Origin: an uncultured Clostridia bacterium
Lineage (GTDB): Bacteria > Bacillota > Clostridia > Oscillospirales > Ruminococcaceae
Reading direction: 5' to 3'
NCBI GenBank assembly: GCA_937891895.1
Contig: CALATN010000240.1
Coordinates: 1 to 52,782 of the forward strand
Length of the DNA: 52,782 nt
A program made the position numbers and the translations under genes. Below are positions 7,491-16,134 of this stretch, piece by piece. The notes below the pieces were generated by a model, which was given only the letters and a program-made list of their open reading frames with translations, was not told the origin of the DNA and searched no databases. Position 1 is the first letter of the stretch. Each line of letters starts with the position of its first letter.

Positions 7491-9493
7491 ACGAGTTAAA
7501 AAGACTTTACAGTAAAAAAACGCTGTTTATCCTTGCCGCATTGATAATCATAAATATGGGCCTTTTTATGCTGTCCTGTGCACCTGAAAGAGAGATAACC
7601 CTGACAGGTGAGGCACTTGAAAGCTACATAGATGAGTATCCCGAATTCCTTGAAAATACAAAGGAAAACGGAAGGAATATGTCTGTTCTCAATATGTACA
7701 AAAGCGGGTTTGCCGCAGACAATATCCGTAAAACAGCGGAAACCTATTCCAAGCTTGAAAATATTACAGTAAAATCAGGTGACAACAGAGGTGTCGTTCT
7801 GCTACTGCAATATGAGCTTACTGATATTTTTCTTCTTGCATTTCTGCTGATAATGGCTGTCCAGCTTTTGAGCGAGCGTAAAAAGGGACTTGCAAATCTC
7901 GTCCGCAGCACCTTTAAAGGCCGCGGGACGCTTTACTTTCAGCGAATGGCTGTACTTGCATTTTCAGCAATAGCCGCTGGTTTTCTGTTATATGGCGGAA
8001 ATTATATCGGTATGCTCATTTCATTCGGTGAAGGCGGTATGTCTCGTTCAATCCAGTCACTTCCCGAGTTTATGCAATGCCCCTATAACATCACTATATC
8101 ACAGTATTTTTTGATGTCCCTTGCCTTGAAGATAACAGCCTGTTTTATGGCAGCAGCTGCCTTTTTCATAGTAATAAGCCTTTTCGGAACAGCCGCCGCA
8201 TATACGATTGCCGCATTGCTGACGGTTGCAGAACTGCTTTTGTATGTGCTTATCATACCTGTTTCAGCGGTGAATGTACTGAAATATATAAATATATTTT
8301 CAATTATAAAGTGCATCGATTTTATTTCAGTTTGCCGTAACCTCAACATTTTCGGCAAGGCTGTTCCCGCACTTGAATGTAATATAGTTTTTCTGTCAGT
8401 TGGAATTGCGATAATACTTGCTGTCGGATATATTGTGCACGGCAAAATGTATGTACGAAGCAGAAATATCTTTGAGCGTGTTACCGAAAAAATTGCAGGC
8501 ATTACAGAAAAGCTATCATTTCAAAGAACACTTTTCGGCTGGGAAGCCTATAAGCTTCTTGTAAAGCAAGGCGGAATAATTTTTATGGCAGCAGCTTTTA
8601 TACTCACGCTTACCGCATCGCTTAAATATGATTATTTCTATCCGATAAATCCAACGGAAGAAAAATGGTATAACAAATTTCACGGTGAAATTACTGCCGA
8701 AGCTGTTGAAAAGGGAGAGAAAACTCTTGACAGACTTGAATACAGCATTGAATACTACCAATCAAAGGTGGACGAGCTTCTTTCATATGGTGAGGGAAAA
8801 TATAATCCTGAATCGCTGAGCAGTTATATGAATTTTCTTGGTCAGGCAATAGAAGACCGTGACGGACTTCTGCCTGTGCTTGAAAATATGCGTGATGGAT
8901 TGGCGTATACGGAAAGAACGGGAAATGTTGTGTACCTTATAAAACCATATGCCTATGACTTGCTTATACAGCGTGATGAACAGACACGAAATCGTGCTTC
9001 ACTTTATATTCTTATCGGAATTATCGGAGCAGTTTCAGGTATGTTTGCATATGACAGACAAAACAATATGAAAAGCACTCTGTTGTCCTCTTACCGAGGA
9101 AGAAAAGTTCTGACAACAGCTAAAATTGGTGTTGCAGTGATTGTCTGCGTAATTACCTGTGTTTCTCTGCACCTTATACAGCTTGTTCAGATTGGAAAGC
9201 TGTTAAGATACAACGATACCAGCGTCCCTGTTCAAAGCCTTATGTTTATGCGTGATTTCAAGCCGTATATCAGCATTTCCGAATATCTTTTCCTGCTTTT
9301 TGCAGTAAGGGCTGCTGCCGCTTGTCTTGTAGGATTTGTGTGTGCAGCGGTAAGCAGATTATGTACGGATACAATGTCGGCAATGGGAGTATCAATATTT
9401 GCGCTTGCAATCCCGTCGGTGTTTGCTGAAATTATTCCAAACGGAGAATTTGCAAGTGCGGTTTATATTATAGGAGCTGAGTATTTTGGATAG
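7487..9493 (+). CDS. ABC transporter permease
   Basis: A 668-aa membrane protein with two halves. The first half (residues 1-330) has a helix at the N-terminus, a short extracellular stretch and about five helices. The second half (from FGWEAYKLLVKQGG) repeats that plan with a larger charged extracellular loop and five more helices. No domain beyond an ABC-2-like permease is recognised. It overlaps the ATPase by four bases. The substrate is unknown; gene order (LytTR/GHKL pair, lipoprotein, ATPase, permease) is common for peptide or antimicrobial response loci in Firmicutes. Confidence 0.85.
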   Translation: MNELKRLYSKKTLFILAALIIINMGLFMLSCAPEREITLTGEALESYIDEYPEFLENTKENGRNMSVLNMYKSGFAADNIRKTAETYSKLENITVKSGDNRGVVLLLQYELTDIFLLAFLLIMAVQLLSERKKGLANLVRSTFKGRGTLYFQRMAVLAFSAIAAGFLLYGGNYIGMLISFGEGGMSRSIQSLPEFMQCPYNITISQYFLMSLALKITACFMAAAAFFIVISLFGTAAAYTIAALLTVAELLLYVLIIPVSAVNVLKYINIFSIIKCIDFISVCRNLNIFGKAVPALECNIVFLSVGIAIILAVGYIVHGKMYVRSRNIFERVTEKIAGITEKLSFQRTLFGWEAYKLLVKQGGIIFMAAAFILTLTASLKYDYFYPINPTEEKWYNKFHGEITAEAVEKGEKTLDRLEYSIEYYQSKVDELLSYGEGKYNPESLSSYMNFLGQAIEDRDGLLPVLENMRDGLAYTERTGNVVYLIKPYAYDLLIQRDEQTRNRASLYILIGIIGAVSGMFAYDRQNNMKSTLLSSYRGRKVLTTAKIGVAVIVCVITCVSLHLIQLVQIGKLLRYNDTSVPVQSLMFMRDFKPYISISEYLFLLFAVRAAAACLVGFVCAAVSRLCTDTMSAMGVSIFALAIPSVFAEIIPNGEFASAVYIIGAEYFG

Positions 9494-9536
9494 GTTATTT
9501 CTGTTCACGAACGCTTTTTTGGAAATCACTCCACTG

Positions 9537-9565
9537 TTGCAATAAATTTGTTTCTATGATATAAT
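9537..9565 (+). promoter_or_regulatory. Promoter for the unknown gene at 9584
   Basis: TTGCAA at 9537-9542, 17-base spacer, TATAAT at 9560-9565. Confidence 0.65.
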
Positions 9566-9583
9566 TTCTGTGAGGTGGTTAAA

Positions 9584-10147
9584 ATGATTTATCACGCTTC
9601 TTCAATCAAGGATATAAAAATTCTTGAACCACGAAAATCAAACCATGATATCCCTTTGATTTACTTTTCAGAAAAAAGAGAAAATGTACTTGTTTATCTT
9701 AGCAATGCAATTGAAAAGTTCTGCAAGGAAACAGGGTTCAGTTATTCGGGAATATGGCATAAATGGGCAAGCTATGGCTTTGACAAAAACGGTATTCAGA
9801 ACATTGAGGAGTATTATCCCAACGCTTTAGCGGAAACGTACAAAAATGTATCGGGATATATTTACTCTGCTGAATTTATTAGCAATTCCAAACATTCAAT
9901 AAATATTCCCTATGCTGTAACATCAGAAAAAGCTCTTGCTGTTTCGGGCTGTGAATTTATAGAAGACGCTTACACTGAAATTATTAAGGCTGAAAAAGAC
10001 GGACTTATTTCAGTTACTTATTTTGAACAGATGAGTCCACAGAAACAGCAATGGATTTATGACACTATGAAGCAGGAATACAAGGACGCTAATGGGCATC
10101 CTGAATACCGTTACTTTATTGAAAATAAATTCGGGATTAAATTATAA
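9584..10147 (+). CDS. Hypothetical 187-aa cytoplasmic protein
   Basis: The start at 9584 (MIYHASSIKD) is placed after GAGGTGG; an in-frame GTG three codons earlier overlaps that ribosome site and is unlikely. The opening, YHASS followed by ILEPR and IYFSEKRENVLVY, resembles small uncharacterised proteins that begin YHGS or YHAS and may have an ADP-ribosyltransferase-like fold, but I cannot confirm catalytic residues. Conserved-looking stretches are YGF, EEYYPNALAETYKNVSGYIY and HPEYRYFIENKF. It has its own promoter and terminator and is probably transcribed alone. Function unknown. Confidence 0.7.
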   Translation: MIYHASSIKDIKILEPRKSNHDIPLIYFSEKRENVLVYLSNAIEKFCKETGFSYSGIWHKWASYGFDKNGIQNIEEYYPNALAETYKNVSGYIYSAEFISNSKHSINIPYAVTSEKALAVSGCEFIEDAYTEIIKAEKDGLISVTYFEQMSPQKQQWIYDTMKQEYKDANGHPEYRYFIENKFGIKL

Positions 10148-10157
10148 TTACAGCTAA

Positions 10158-10184
10158 AAAGGCACATCACTACGATGTGCCTTT
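10158..10184. terminator. Bidirectional terminator
   Basis: AAAGGCACATC, loop ACTAC, GATGTGCCTTT: a perfect 11-bp stem between convergent genes. Confidence 0.85.
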
Positions 10185-10186
10185 AC

Positions 10187-10639
10187 TCATTTATTCTCCT
10201 CAATATACCCTTCAAGTATCTCAACCGCCGTCTTGACCAGTTCACCGCAAGGACGCTTTTTGTAATATTCCTCGGTACGCTTTTCGGGAACGTGCGTACC
10301 CTCGGGCTTTGCAAGTCCCAGAAGCTCACGGCAGATTATGCTTCCGTTTTCCTTTCTGAACTCCTCAGCAAGGTTTTGGATTACAGCGTAATTCTGCTTT
10401 TTTTCCTCAAATGCTTTCGGGTCGGAATAGCCGAAAATCATATTTGCCGCCATAAACATTCCTGATACTGCACCGCAGACCTCTCTCATTCTTCCCATTC
10501 CCCCGCCGAAGCCTGAGGCTATCATTGCTGAGGTTTCCTCGCTGAGTCCTGTTATGTCGGTAAAGGCAATCAAGGTTGCCTGTGCACAGTTGTACCCGCT
10601 TTCGAAAAGTGCTTTTGCTTTATCTCCTCTTTCGCTCAT
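10187..10639 (-). CDS. C_GCAxxG_C_C family redox-type protein
   Basis: A 150-aa protein of the family named for its cysteine pattern: an early NCAQA, then VCGAVSGMFMA, IICRELLG and a late PCGELV. These cysteines are thought to form a redox-active or metal-binding centre, but no reaction is established. The ribosome site is AAGGAGC. A second, divergent paralogue sits in the ArsR operon at 45718-46149. This one is monocistronic and divergent from the MATE gene at 10770. Confidence 0.88.
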   Translation of the reverse strand: MSERGDKAKALFESGYNCAQATLIAFTDITGLSEETSAMIASGFGGGMGRMREVCGAVSGMFMAANMIFGYSDPKAFEEKKQNYAVIQNLAEEFRKENGSIICRELLGLAKPEGTHVPEKRTEEYYKKRPCGELVKTAVEILEGYIEENK

Positions 10640-10711
10640 TTATATCAGCTCCTTATGTATCAAGTATACAGCAAAACCCTTTTTAAATCAAGCTTTTTGG
10701 CATATTTGCCG

Positions 10712-10740
10712 TTGACAATTCTGAATGGTAAGCGTATAAT
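10712..10740 (+). promoter_or_regulatory. Consensus sigma-A promoter for MATE gene
   Basis: TTGACA at 10712-10717, 17-base spacer, TATAAT at 10735-10740: a full consensus match 30 bases before the MATE start. Confidence 0.85.
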
Positions 10741-10769
10741 TTGTATATGTGAAAGAAGGAATATTTTTT

Positions 10770-12134
10770 ATGGCTAAAACTTATAGTATTGATATGACAA
10801 GCGGTCCTATTCTGCCAAAGCTGTTGAAGCTTACTCTGCCGCTTATGCTTTCAAGCGTTTTACAGCTTCTGTTCAATGCGGCGGATATTATTGTTGTCGG
10901 CAACTTTGCAAGCGAAAACTCTCTTGCGGCGGTTGGCTCAACCTCATCGCTGGTTAATCTTATGACAAATCTTTTTCTCGGACTTTCAACAGGTGCAAAT
11001 GTGCTGACTTCACGTTATATGGGTTCGGGAAACAATGAAAAGGTCAGCAGGACTGTTCACACCTCGATTTTCCTTGCTATGCTCAGCGGATTTATTCTTA
11101 CAGTTGTCGGAATTATTTTCGCTGACAAGCTGCTGTTGCTGATGAAAAATCCACCCGAAGTTCTTGAACTTTCAACACTTTATCTGCGGATTTATTTCGT
11201 GGGTATGATTGCGATGATGATATACAATTTCGGCAGTTCAATTCTTCGTTCGAAAGGTGACACGAAGCGTCCGCTTTATTTTCTTGCGTTTGCGGGTGTG
11301 ATAAACGTGGTGCTGAACCTGATTTTCGTTATCTTCCTAAAGATGGATGTTGCAGGAGTTGCACTGGCTACGGTTATTTCACAGTGCATTTCCGCTTTTC
11401 TCATTCTACGCTGTCTGATAAATGAAACGGATGCTTTCCAGTTTCAGTTCAAGCAGCTCAGACTTGACAGGAACATTGCTTCAAAGCTGCTGAAAATCGG
11501 TATTCCTGCGGGATTTCAGGGCGTTGTATTCTCGCTGTCAAACGTTGTTATTCAGTCCTCTATCAACAGCTTTGGTCCGATTACAATGGCTGGAAGTGCG
11601 GCGGCGGCAAGTATTGAAGGATTTGTATGGGTCTCAATGAACGCATTTTCTCAGGGTGCACTGACTTTTACGAGTCAGAATGTCGGCGCAAAGAAGTACA
11701 GCCGTATAAACAAAATTGCACTCATCGCCTGCACCTGCGGCGCTCTTGCAGGACTTGTACTTGGTAACCTTGCGTACATATTCGGTGAGCAACTGATTTC
11801 AATTTACGACAACCGTCCTGATGTTATTGCGTCCGGTATGACGAGAATGAGTCTTGTATGCTGTTTCTATTTTACCTGCGGACTTATGGACTGCATTGTC
11901 GGGTCAATCCGTGGTATGGGTTACGCTGTAACTCCGACAATTGTTTCGCTGCTTGGTGCCTGCGGCATACGTTTACTATGGATTTTTACAGGCTTCCAGC
12001 TTCCTCAGTTCCACACTGAATTTATGCTGTTCATGTCCTACCCTGTTTCCTGGATAATTACGTTCCTTGCACATCTGGTCTGCTTTGCATTTATGAGGAA
12101 GAAGTTTCCTAAAAAAGATGCTGTTGCTGAATAA
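10770..12134 (+). CDS. MATE family efflux transporter
   Basis: A 454-aa multidrug/toxin antiporter with about twelve helices in two similar halves. Typical stretches are PLMLSSVLQLLFNAADIIVVG near the start, STGANVLTSRYMGSGN and, in the second half, ALTFTSQNVGAKKYSRI. The start at ATG 10770 is preferred because GAAGGA lies nine bases before it; a GTG seven codons upstream is too close to the promoter. The gene stands alone with its own promoter and terminator, convergent with the Ter operon. Substrate unknown. Confidence 0.93.
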   Translation: MAKTYSIDMTSGPILPKLLKLTLPLMLSSVLQLLFNAADIIVVGNFASENSLAAVGSTSSLVNLMTNLFLGLSTGANVLTSRYMGSGNNEKVSRTVHTSIFLAMLSGFILTVVGIIFADKLLLLMKNPPEVLELSTLYLRIYFVGMIAMMIYNFGSSILRSKGDTKRPLYFLAFAGVINVVLNLIFVIFLKMDVAGVALATVISQCISAFLILRCLINETDAFQFQFKQLRLDRNIASKLLKIGIPAGFQGVVFSLSNVVIQSSINSFGPITMAGSAAAASIEGFVWVSMNAFSQGALTFTSQNVGAKKYSRINKIALIACTCGALAGLVLGNLAYIFGEQLISIYDNRPDVIASGMTRMSLVCCFYFTCGLMDCIVGSIRGMGYAVTPTIVSLLGACGIRLLWIFTGFQLPQFHTEFMLFMSYPVSWIITFLAHLVCFAFMRKKFPKKDAVAE

Positions 12135-12138
12135 AAAT

Positions 12139-12167
12139 AAGCCACTTCGATTGAAGTGGCTTTTTTT
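12139..12167. terminator. Bidirectional terminator between MATE gene and the Ter operon
   Basis: AAGCCACTTC, loop GATT, GAAGTGGCTT, then T residues. The stem ends directly at the last codon of the minus-strand HAD gene, so it closes both transcripts. Confidence 0.9.
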
Positions 12168-12918
12168 ATAGCTGTTTCAGAACATATTCCAGTATGAACT
12201 CAGCAAAATTTTCTTCGTCGCAGATTTGAACGTCTGCGGCTTTTATTTTGTCTGCGGTTTCCTTATCGGGAACAAGTGCTGTATCTGCAAAATCAAGCAT
12301 AGGATAGTCGATTGAGCTGTCCCCTGCGGCAATTACGCTTTCGTAACCAAAGGTTTCGCAGTATCGCTTCAGGGAAATCCCCTTATTTGCAATTGGCGGA
12401 AACCAGTACATTTTTCGTCCCGAAACCTCGAGATTAAGTGTTGTTTCCGTAGCAAACCTTTCAGCTAATTCGTCAATTCCGTCGCGATTTTCACGTGCGG
12501 CAAAGAGAAACATTCCGTCAACGATTTTTACGGTTCGGAACAAGCCGCTTTCCTCGTATTTCTTACACAGCTGTTCCATTTCGGGAAGGTATTTTTCCGT
12601 TTCGGCAATGGCTGTTGCCTGCCATTTTTCATCAGGCACGCCGTCATTCAACAGGATTGTTCCGTTGCAGACAAGAGCGGTGTTAACCTTACTCGGAAGC
12701 TGAATACGGGAAAACTGAGCGATTGAACGGGTTGTTACGGGGATAAAATCGACATTGCCGCTGTCCAGCAATTTGCCAAGAAGTTCAATTGCTTTCGGGG
12801 ACATAAAGCTGATTTCACGTCCATCGTAGATTTCGACGTTAACATCGTTTTCTTTGTAAAGCCGTGACGAATGGATAAGGGTATTATCCATATCGCAGGC
12901 AAATAAAATCTTTTTCAT
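12166..12918 (-). CDS. HAD-superfamily phosphatase of the Ter biosynthetic module
   Basis: A 250-aa Cof-type HAD hydrolase. The nucleophile motif is FACDMDNTLI, the second motif TTRS, and the late acidic motif AAGDSSIDYPML. It is the last gene of the Ter operon, one base after the StiP gene, matching the HAD gene found with PRTases and a CitE-like lyase in other Ter gene clusters. There it is proposed to remove a phosphate from a nucleotide- or sugar-like intermediate; the real substrate is unknown. The family call is firm; the role is inferred from context. Confidence 0.9.
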   Translation of the reverse strand: MKKILFACDMDNTLIHSSRLYKENDVNVEIYDGREISFMSPKAIELLGKLLDSGNVDFIPVTTRSIAQFSRIQLPSKVNTALVCNGTILLNDGVPDEKWQATAIAETEKYLPEMEQLCKKYEESGLFRTVKIVDGMFLFAARENRDGIDELAERFATETTLNLEVSGRKMYWFPPIANKGISLKRYCETFGYESVIAAGDSSIDYPMLDFADTALVPDKETADKIKAADVQICDEENFAEFILEYVLKQL

Positions 12919-12919
12919 A

Positions 12920-13969
12920 TCAGGTATCGGCGAGTTTACGGATTATTCCGCAGGCTTTATAGCATTTCAGCGGATACTCCGCAACCTCTACGCCTTTCTC
13001 CTTTGCTAACTGATAAATGTGTCCGAGGTGCTCGTTATCGTCAAGGCTGTGCACGAGAATTTTCCAGGGTACTCTGCGAAGAAGGACTCTTGTTGTTTCG
13101 CCTATTCCGGGCTTGACGAGGTTGATGTCGGTTACGGAAAATTCCTCGGCAATTTTCTTCACCTCATCTACTCCGCTGACTGTTGATTCGTGGGCAAAGG
13201 TATTGTTGCCGATAAAATCAAAGTGCTCCTCGACGGAATTGATAAAGCTGTAGGTAAGGTCCTTATCCTTGAAATTTTCGTAGTACATTGCACCGTGGAA
13301 ATCATCTTCTCCGATTATATCAGCACGGAGAAAGGTACGGCTGATAAGACCTGAAACGGTTGAATTAAGGCAGGAGCTTGCGATGAGGAAGTCCTCGGTT
13401 GTTCCGTACTTTCCCGAAACGAGTGCGGGGTCGGAAAGGACTGCAAGCTTCGGGTCGATTTCAGGGTAATCGAGCATTGCTTTATCGAGAGTTGTCTGGA
13501 TTGCGCCCTTGCCTACCCAGCCGTCAACAAACTGGATTTGCTGTGGCTTATGATGTGCAAGAATATACTTCATAGCGTTATGGTCGATGCCCTTGCCTCG
13601 GATTATCGAGATTGTATAATGCGGAATATTTACGCTGTATTTGCGGTCAAGGAAATGCTTTATCAGCACGCCGATTGATGTACCCGCTCTTGCAAGTGAA
13701 ACAAGGACAGCTTCGCTTCCTTTTTCAGCGTAAATTTTTTCGGCAACGGATGCAACTGCCTTTGCGGTTACTGCGGAATACACTTTAACCGCTTCACGGT
13801 AGGCATCCATATATTTTTCTGTAGGCTCGTACTCTATCGGCAACATTTCACAATAGTGGGTACCGCTCTGGATAAGCTTTTCGCGCTCCTCGGTGCTTTG
13901 GGGCGTAACCATTCCTGTTATATCCTTGAGGAGAATTGTCACATCCTCGGGTTTATATGAGCTTCTCAT
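12920..13969 (-). CDS. StiP-family protein (PRTase-type, Ter biosynthetic module)
   Basis: A 349-aa protein of the family labelled 'cysteine protease StiP', which later domain work treats as a phosphoribosyltransferase. VLVSLARAGTSIGVLIKHFL is a PRTase-like early loop, and QFVDGWVGKGAIQTTL occupies the place of the PRPP loop. The C-terminus (GEDDFHGAMYYENFKDKD to the end) holds the part compared with a PELOTA-like RNA-binding fold in published analysis. The ribosome site is GAGGAACAG. It lies 13 bases after the lyase gene. The product of this pathway is unknown and thought to be nucleoside-like. Confidence 0.88.
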   Translation of the reverse strand: MRSSYKPEDVTILLKDITGMVTPQSTEEREKLIQSGTHYCEMLPIEYEPTEKYMDAYREAVKVYSAVTAKAVASVAEKIYAEKGSEAVLVSLARAGTSIGVLIKHFLDRKYSVNIPHYTISIIRGKGIDHNAMKYILAHHKPQQIQFVDGWVGKGAIQTTLDKAMLDYPEIDPKLAVLSDPALVSGKYGTTEDFLIASSCLNSTVSGLISRTFLRADIIGEDDFHGAMYYENFKDKDLTYSFINSVEEHFDFIGNNTFAHESTVSGVDEVKKIAEEFSVTDINLVKPGIGETTRVLLRRVPWKILVHSLDDNEHLGHIYQLAKEKGVEVAEYPLKCYKACGIIRKLADT

Positions 13970-13982
13970 TTCTGTTCCTCCG

Positions 13983-14945
13983 TTAGTCCTTTATGCCGTA
14001 GACCCTGCCGAGTATCTGTATACGTTCTGCCCATCTTGTATGGCATTTTACCTCGTTCATACGGTTACCGCTGCTGCTTTTTTCTACGGCTGCAACCTCG
14101 GGCTGCCAGTCGAGGATTTTCACAGCGTCCTCATAGTCGGCACGGCTTACCTTTAAGCTGTCAAAGATAATCGGCAGCTGTGTGGGGTGGATTGCTGTCT
14201 TGCCGATAAAGCCGTTAAGCTTGTCAAGTTCAAGCTCGCGCTTCAGACCTGTGCACCACTCGTCAGCGGTGTTGTCACCGAAATATTCCCACACGGGACC
14301 CGAAACAACGTATTCTGCTGCAAAAACATTGATTACGTCAATGAGTATGTCACGTATTACGCCTATATCGTAGATGGTCTGTGTTGCTGTACGACGCAGA
14401 CCATAGATATTGCTGAAATCATTTCCGCCGACACGGACATTCAATACGTATTTTTTATAGCTGTCAAGCAGGGATTTTATTCCGCAGAGGTTATCTGTAC
14501 GGACATTCTTGTCGGAAATTGCTCTGCTTTCAAGGATAGGCATTGCGTAGAGGGTATTCTTACGGTTTTCGTTGAAACGGCTGATAGATTTGAGATACTT
14601 GCTGCCGTTGAAGATATCGAATTTCGGGAAGATATAACCTGTGAGTACCTTTTCATATCCACCAAGCAGGCTGTGCATACGTTCAAGCTGTTCGGGACTT
14701 CTTACCCTTACAAAGAGGTATGGCAAATCCGCATTTGCTGATGAAAGCTTACGCAGGGTTTCGCAAAGTGTAATCTCAGCCTGTTCGGTTGCTGTATCAA
14801 GAATTGCGTCCTCAAGGCAGAAGGAAACTGCAGTAAGGCATGGGTACTCCTTACTGATGATTTTATCTGCCATTGCTGAATTTGTGGCGGGGGTATAAAG
14901 CAGACCTCCGAGGCTGTACGGGAGAATATCGTTAAAGTTGTTCAT
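13983..14945 (-). CDS. CitE/HpcH-like C-C bond lyase of the Ter module
   Basis: A 320-aa TIM-barrel protein. The start at MNNFNDILPY is preferred over an ATG eight codons upstream because AAGAGGAATTGAA precedes it. Family landmarks: LYTPATN, VSFCLEDAI (acidic metal/substrate site), GYIFPKFD, MPILESRAI, RVGGNDFSN and GKTAIHPTQL near the end, which is the CitE-type closing motif. In Ter clusters this lyase is the C-C bond forming or breaking step alongside two PRTases and a HAD enzyme. The substrate has not been defined. Confidence 0.9.
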   Translation of the reverse strand: MNNFNDILPYSLGGLLYTPATNSAMADKIISKEYPCLTAVSFCLEDAILDTATEQAEITLCETLRKLSSANADLPYLFVRVRSPEQLERMHSLLGGYEKVLTGYIFPKFDIFNGSKYLKSISRFNENRKNTLYAMPILESRAISDKNVRTDNLCGIKSLLDSYKKYVLNVRVGGNDFSNIYGLRRTATQTIYDIGVIRDILIDVINVFAAEYVVSGPVWEYFGDNTADEWCTGLKRELELDKLNGFIGKTAIHPTQLPIIFDSLKVSRADYEDAVKILDWQPEVAAVEKSSSGNRMNEVKCHTRWAERIQILGRVYGIKD

Positions 14946-14956
14946 TTCAATTCCTC

Positions 14957-16066
14957 TTAATTTGTCCATCTGATAATATAAACTCGGTTGTTTCCGCCTG
15001 CTGAAATGGCATTCAGCAAGGTATTGAGTGAGTTGTCTGTCATATTTTCTGCATCGGTAACAATAAGTACAGTATCATACTTTCCGATGTTATAGATGAA
15101 AGTTGTTCGTTCCTCATCGTAAAGACTTTTAAGGGTATAACGCGTATGAAGCGGATAACCCTCGTCCTTGCTTACTGCGATGGGGCTTCTTGTTGTTGCG
15201 TGATTTTTTACGGTGTTACCGTCGTCTGCAAGCCGTGCACCGACGTACATTGCGGGGTACATTGTTTCCTCTGTACCGAGGACAAGGATATTACCGCTGA
15301 CGTCAAGCTTGCTTTTTATCTGCTGATAAAGCGTTTCGCAGGCTTGTTTATAGGTGTTACCGTCGGTAAGACGTCTTGCGTTGACGTGCCCCGTAAATGT
15401 AATTGCTTCTGGGATGATGATGGATTTATTTGTATCGGCGCTGACATAAGTGCCGTTGATTTCGTATTTATCGGCAACCTCATCATACTCGCTGTTGCGT
15501 GTTTTTACGAGGTAGTGGACGGTTATTCCCCTTTCGGTGTAGACCTTTGCGGAGGCTTCATCCATACCGTTGATGAGTGCTGCTACTGAAAAATTTATTT
15601 TCGCTGTGTACAGCTTTTCGATTATATTTATAATGTTGAGAATTGTGTTGCCTGTTGTGACTTCGTCTTCAACGAAAATTATTCTGTCGATATCGTTTAT
15701 TACTGAGTCAATGTCATTTTTTACGAGTTTCTGTTCGGTTGCGTGGCTATGCTGTTCGGAGAAGAAAAGATATTCGGCATCAGGTATATTTTCACGGGTT
15801 GTCTGTATGTAACGTGCACCTGTTTCTGCGGCAACGGCTGAACCGATTGCTGTTGCGGTTTCCGCAAAGCCTACAAGCAGGATTTTCTCATTTGCATAAG
15901 CCTGCTTTACCTGCTGTGCAAGTTCTGTAAACATTTCAAGTGATTTTCTCGGGTCAACGGGAATATGCTTGCCCTGAAGCTTGTTTACCACAAGATATTT
16001 GCGTTTTGTGTTGTTTTCACGCTTTGCAACTGCTACCAAATCTTTTTCTGTATACATTTTTACCAT
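14957..16066 (-). CDS. Phosphoribosyltransferase with TRSP-type C-terminal domain (Ter module)
   Basis: A 369-aa protein from MVKMYTEKD; the GGAG just upstream supports this start, although MYTEKD three codons later is possible. The PRPP-binding motif is clear: IIFVEDEVTTGNTILNII. The N-terminal half carries VGFAETATAIGSAVAA, another PRTase loop. The C-terminal third (ILVLGTEETMYPAMYVGARL onward) matches the TRSP extension that accompanies this PRTase in Ter loci. A hairpin lies between this gene and the Ca2+ ATPase gene upstream, so the four biosynthetic genes may be transcribed at a lower level than the genes before them. Confidence 0.88.
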   Translation of the reverse strand: MVKMYTEKDLVAVAKRENNTKRKYLVVNKLQGKHIPVDPRKSLEMFTELAQQVKQAYANEKILLVGFAETATAIGSAVAAETGARYIQTTRENIPDAEYLFFSEQHSHATEQKLVKNDIDSVINDIDRIIFVEDEVTTGNTILNIINIIEKLYTAKINFSVAALINGMDEASAKVYTERGITVHYLVKTRNSEYDEVADKYEINGTYVSADTNKSIIIPEAITFTGHVNARRLTDGNTYKQACETLYQQIKSKLDVSGNILVLGTEETMYPAMYVGARLADDGNTVKNHATTRSPIAVSKDEGYPLHTRYTLKSLYDEERTTFIYNIGKYDTVLIVTDAENMTDNSLNTLLNAISAGGNNRVYIIRWTN

Positions 16067-16089
16067 TTTACTCCAATTCCAAAATATAG

Positions 16090-16122
16090 GCAAACCACCG
16101 CACACAATGTACGGCGGTTTGC
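16090..16122 (-). terminator. Hairpin between the Ca2+ ATPase and the biosynthetic genes
   Basis: GCAAACCACCG and CGGCGGTTTGC form an 11-bp stem with one wobble and an 11-base loop. On the minus strand it is followed by CTATATTTT, a weak T-tract, so partial termination is more likely than a full stop. Confidence 0.55.
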
Positions 16123-16134
16123 TTTGTTATTTGA

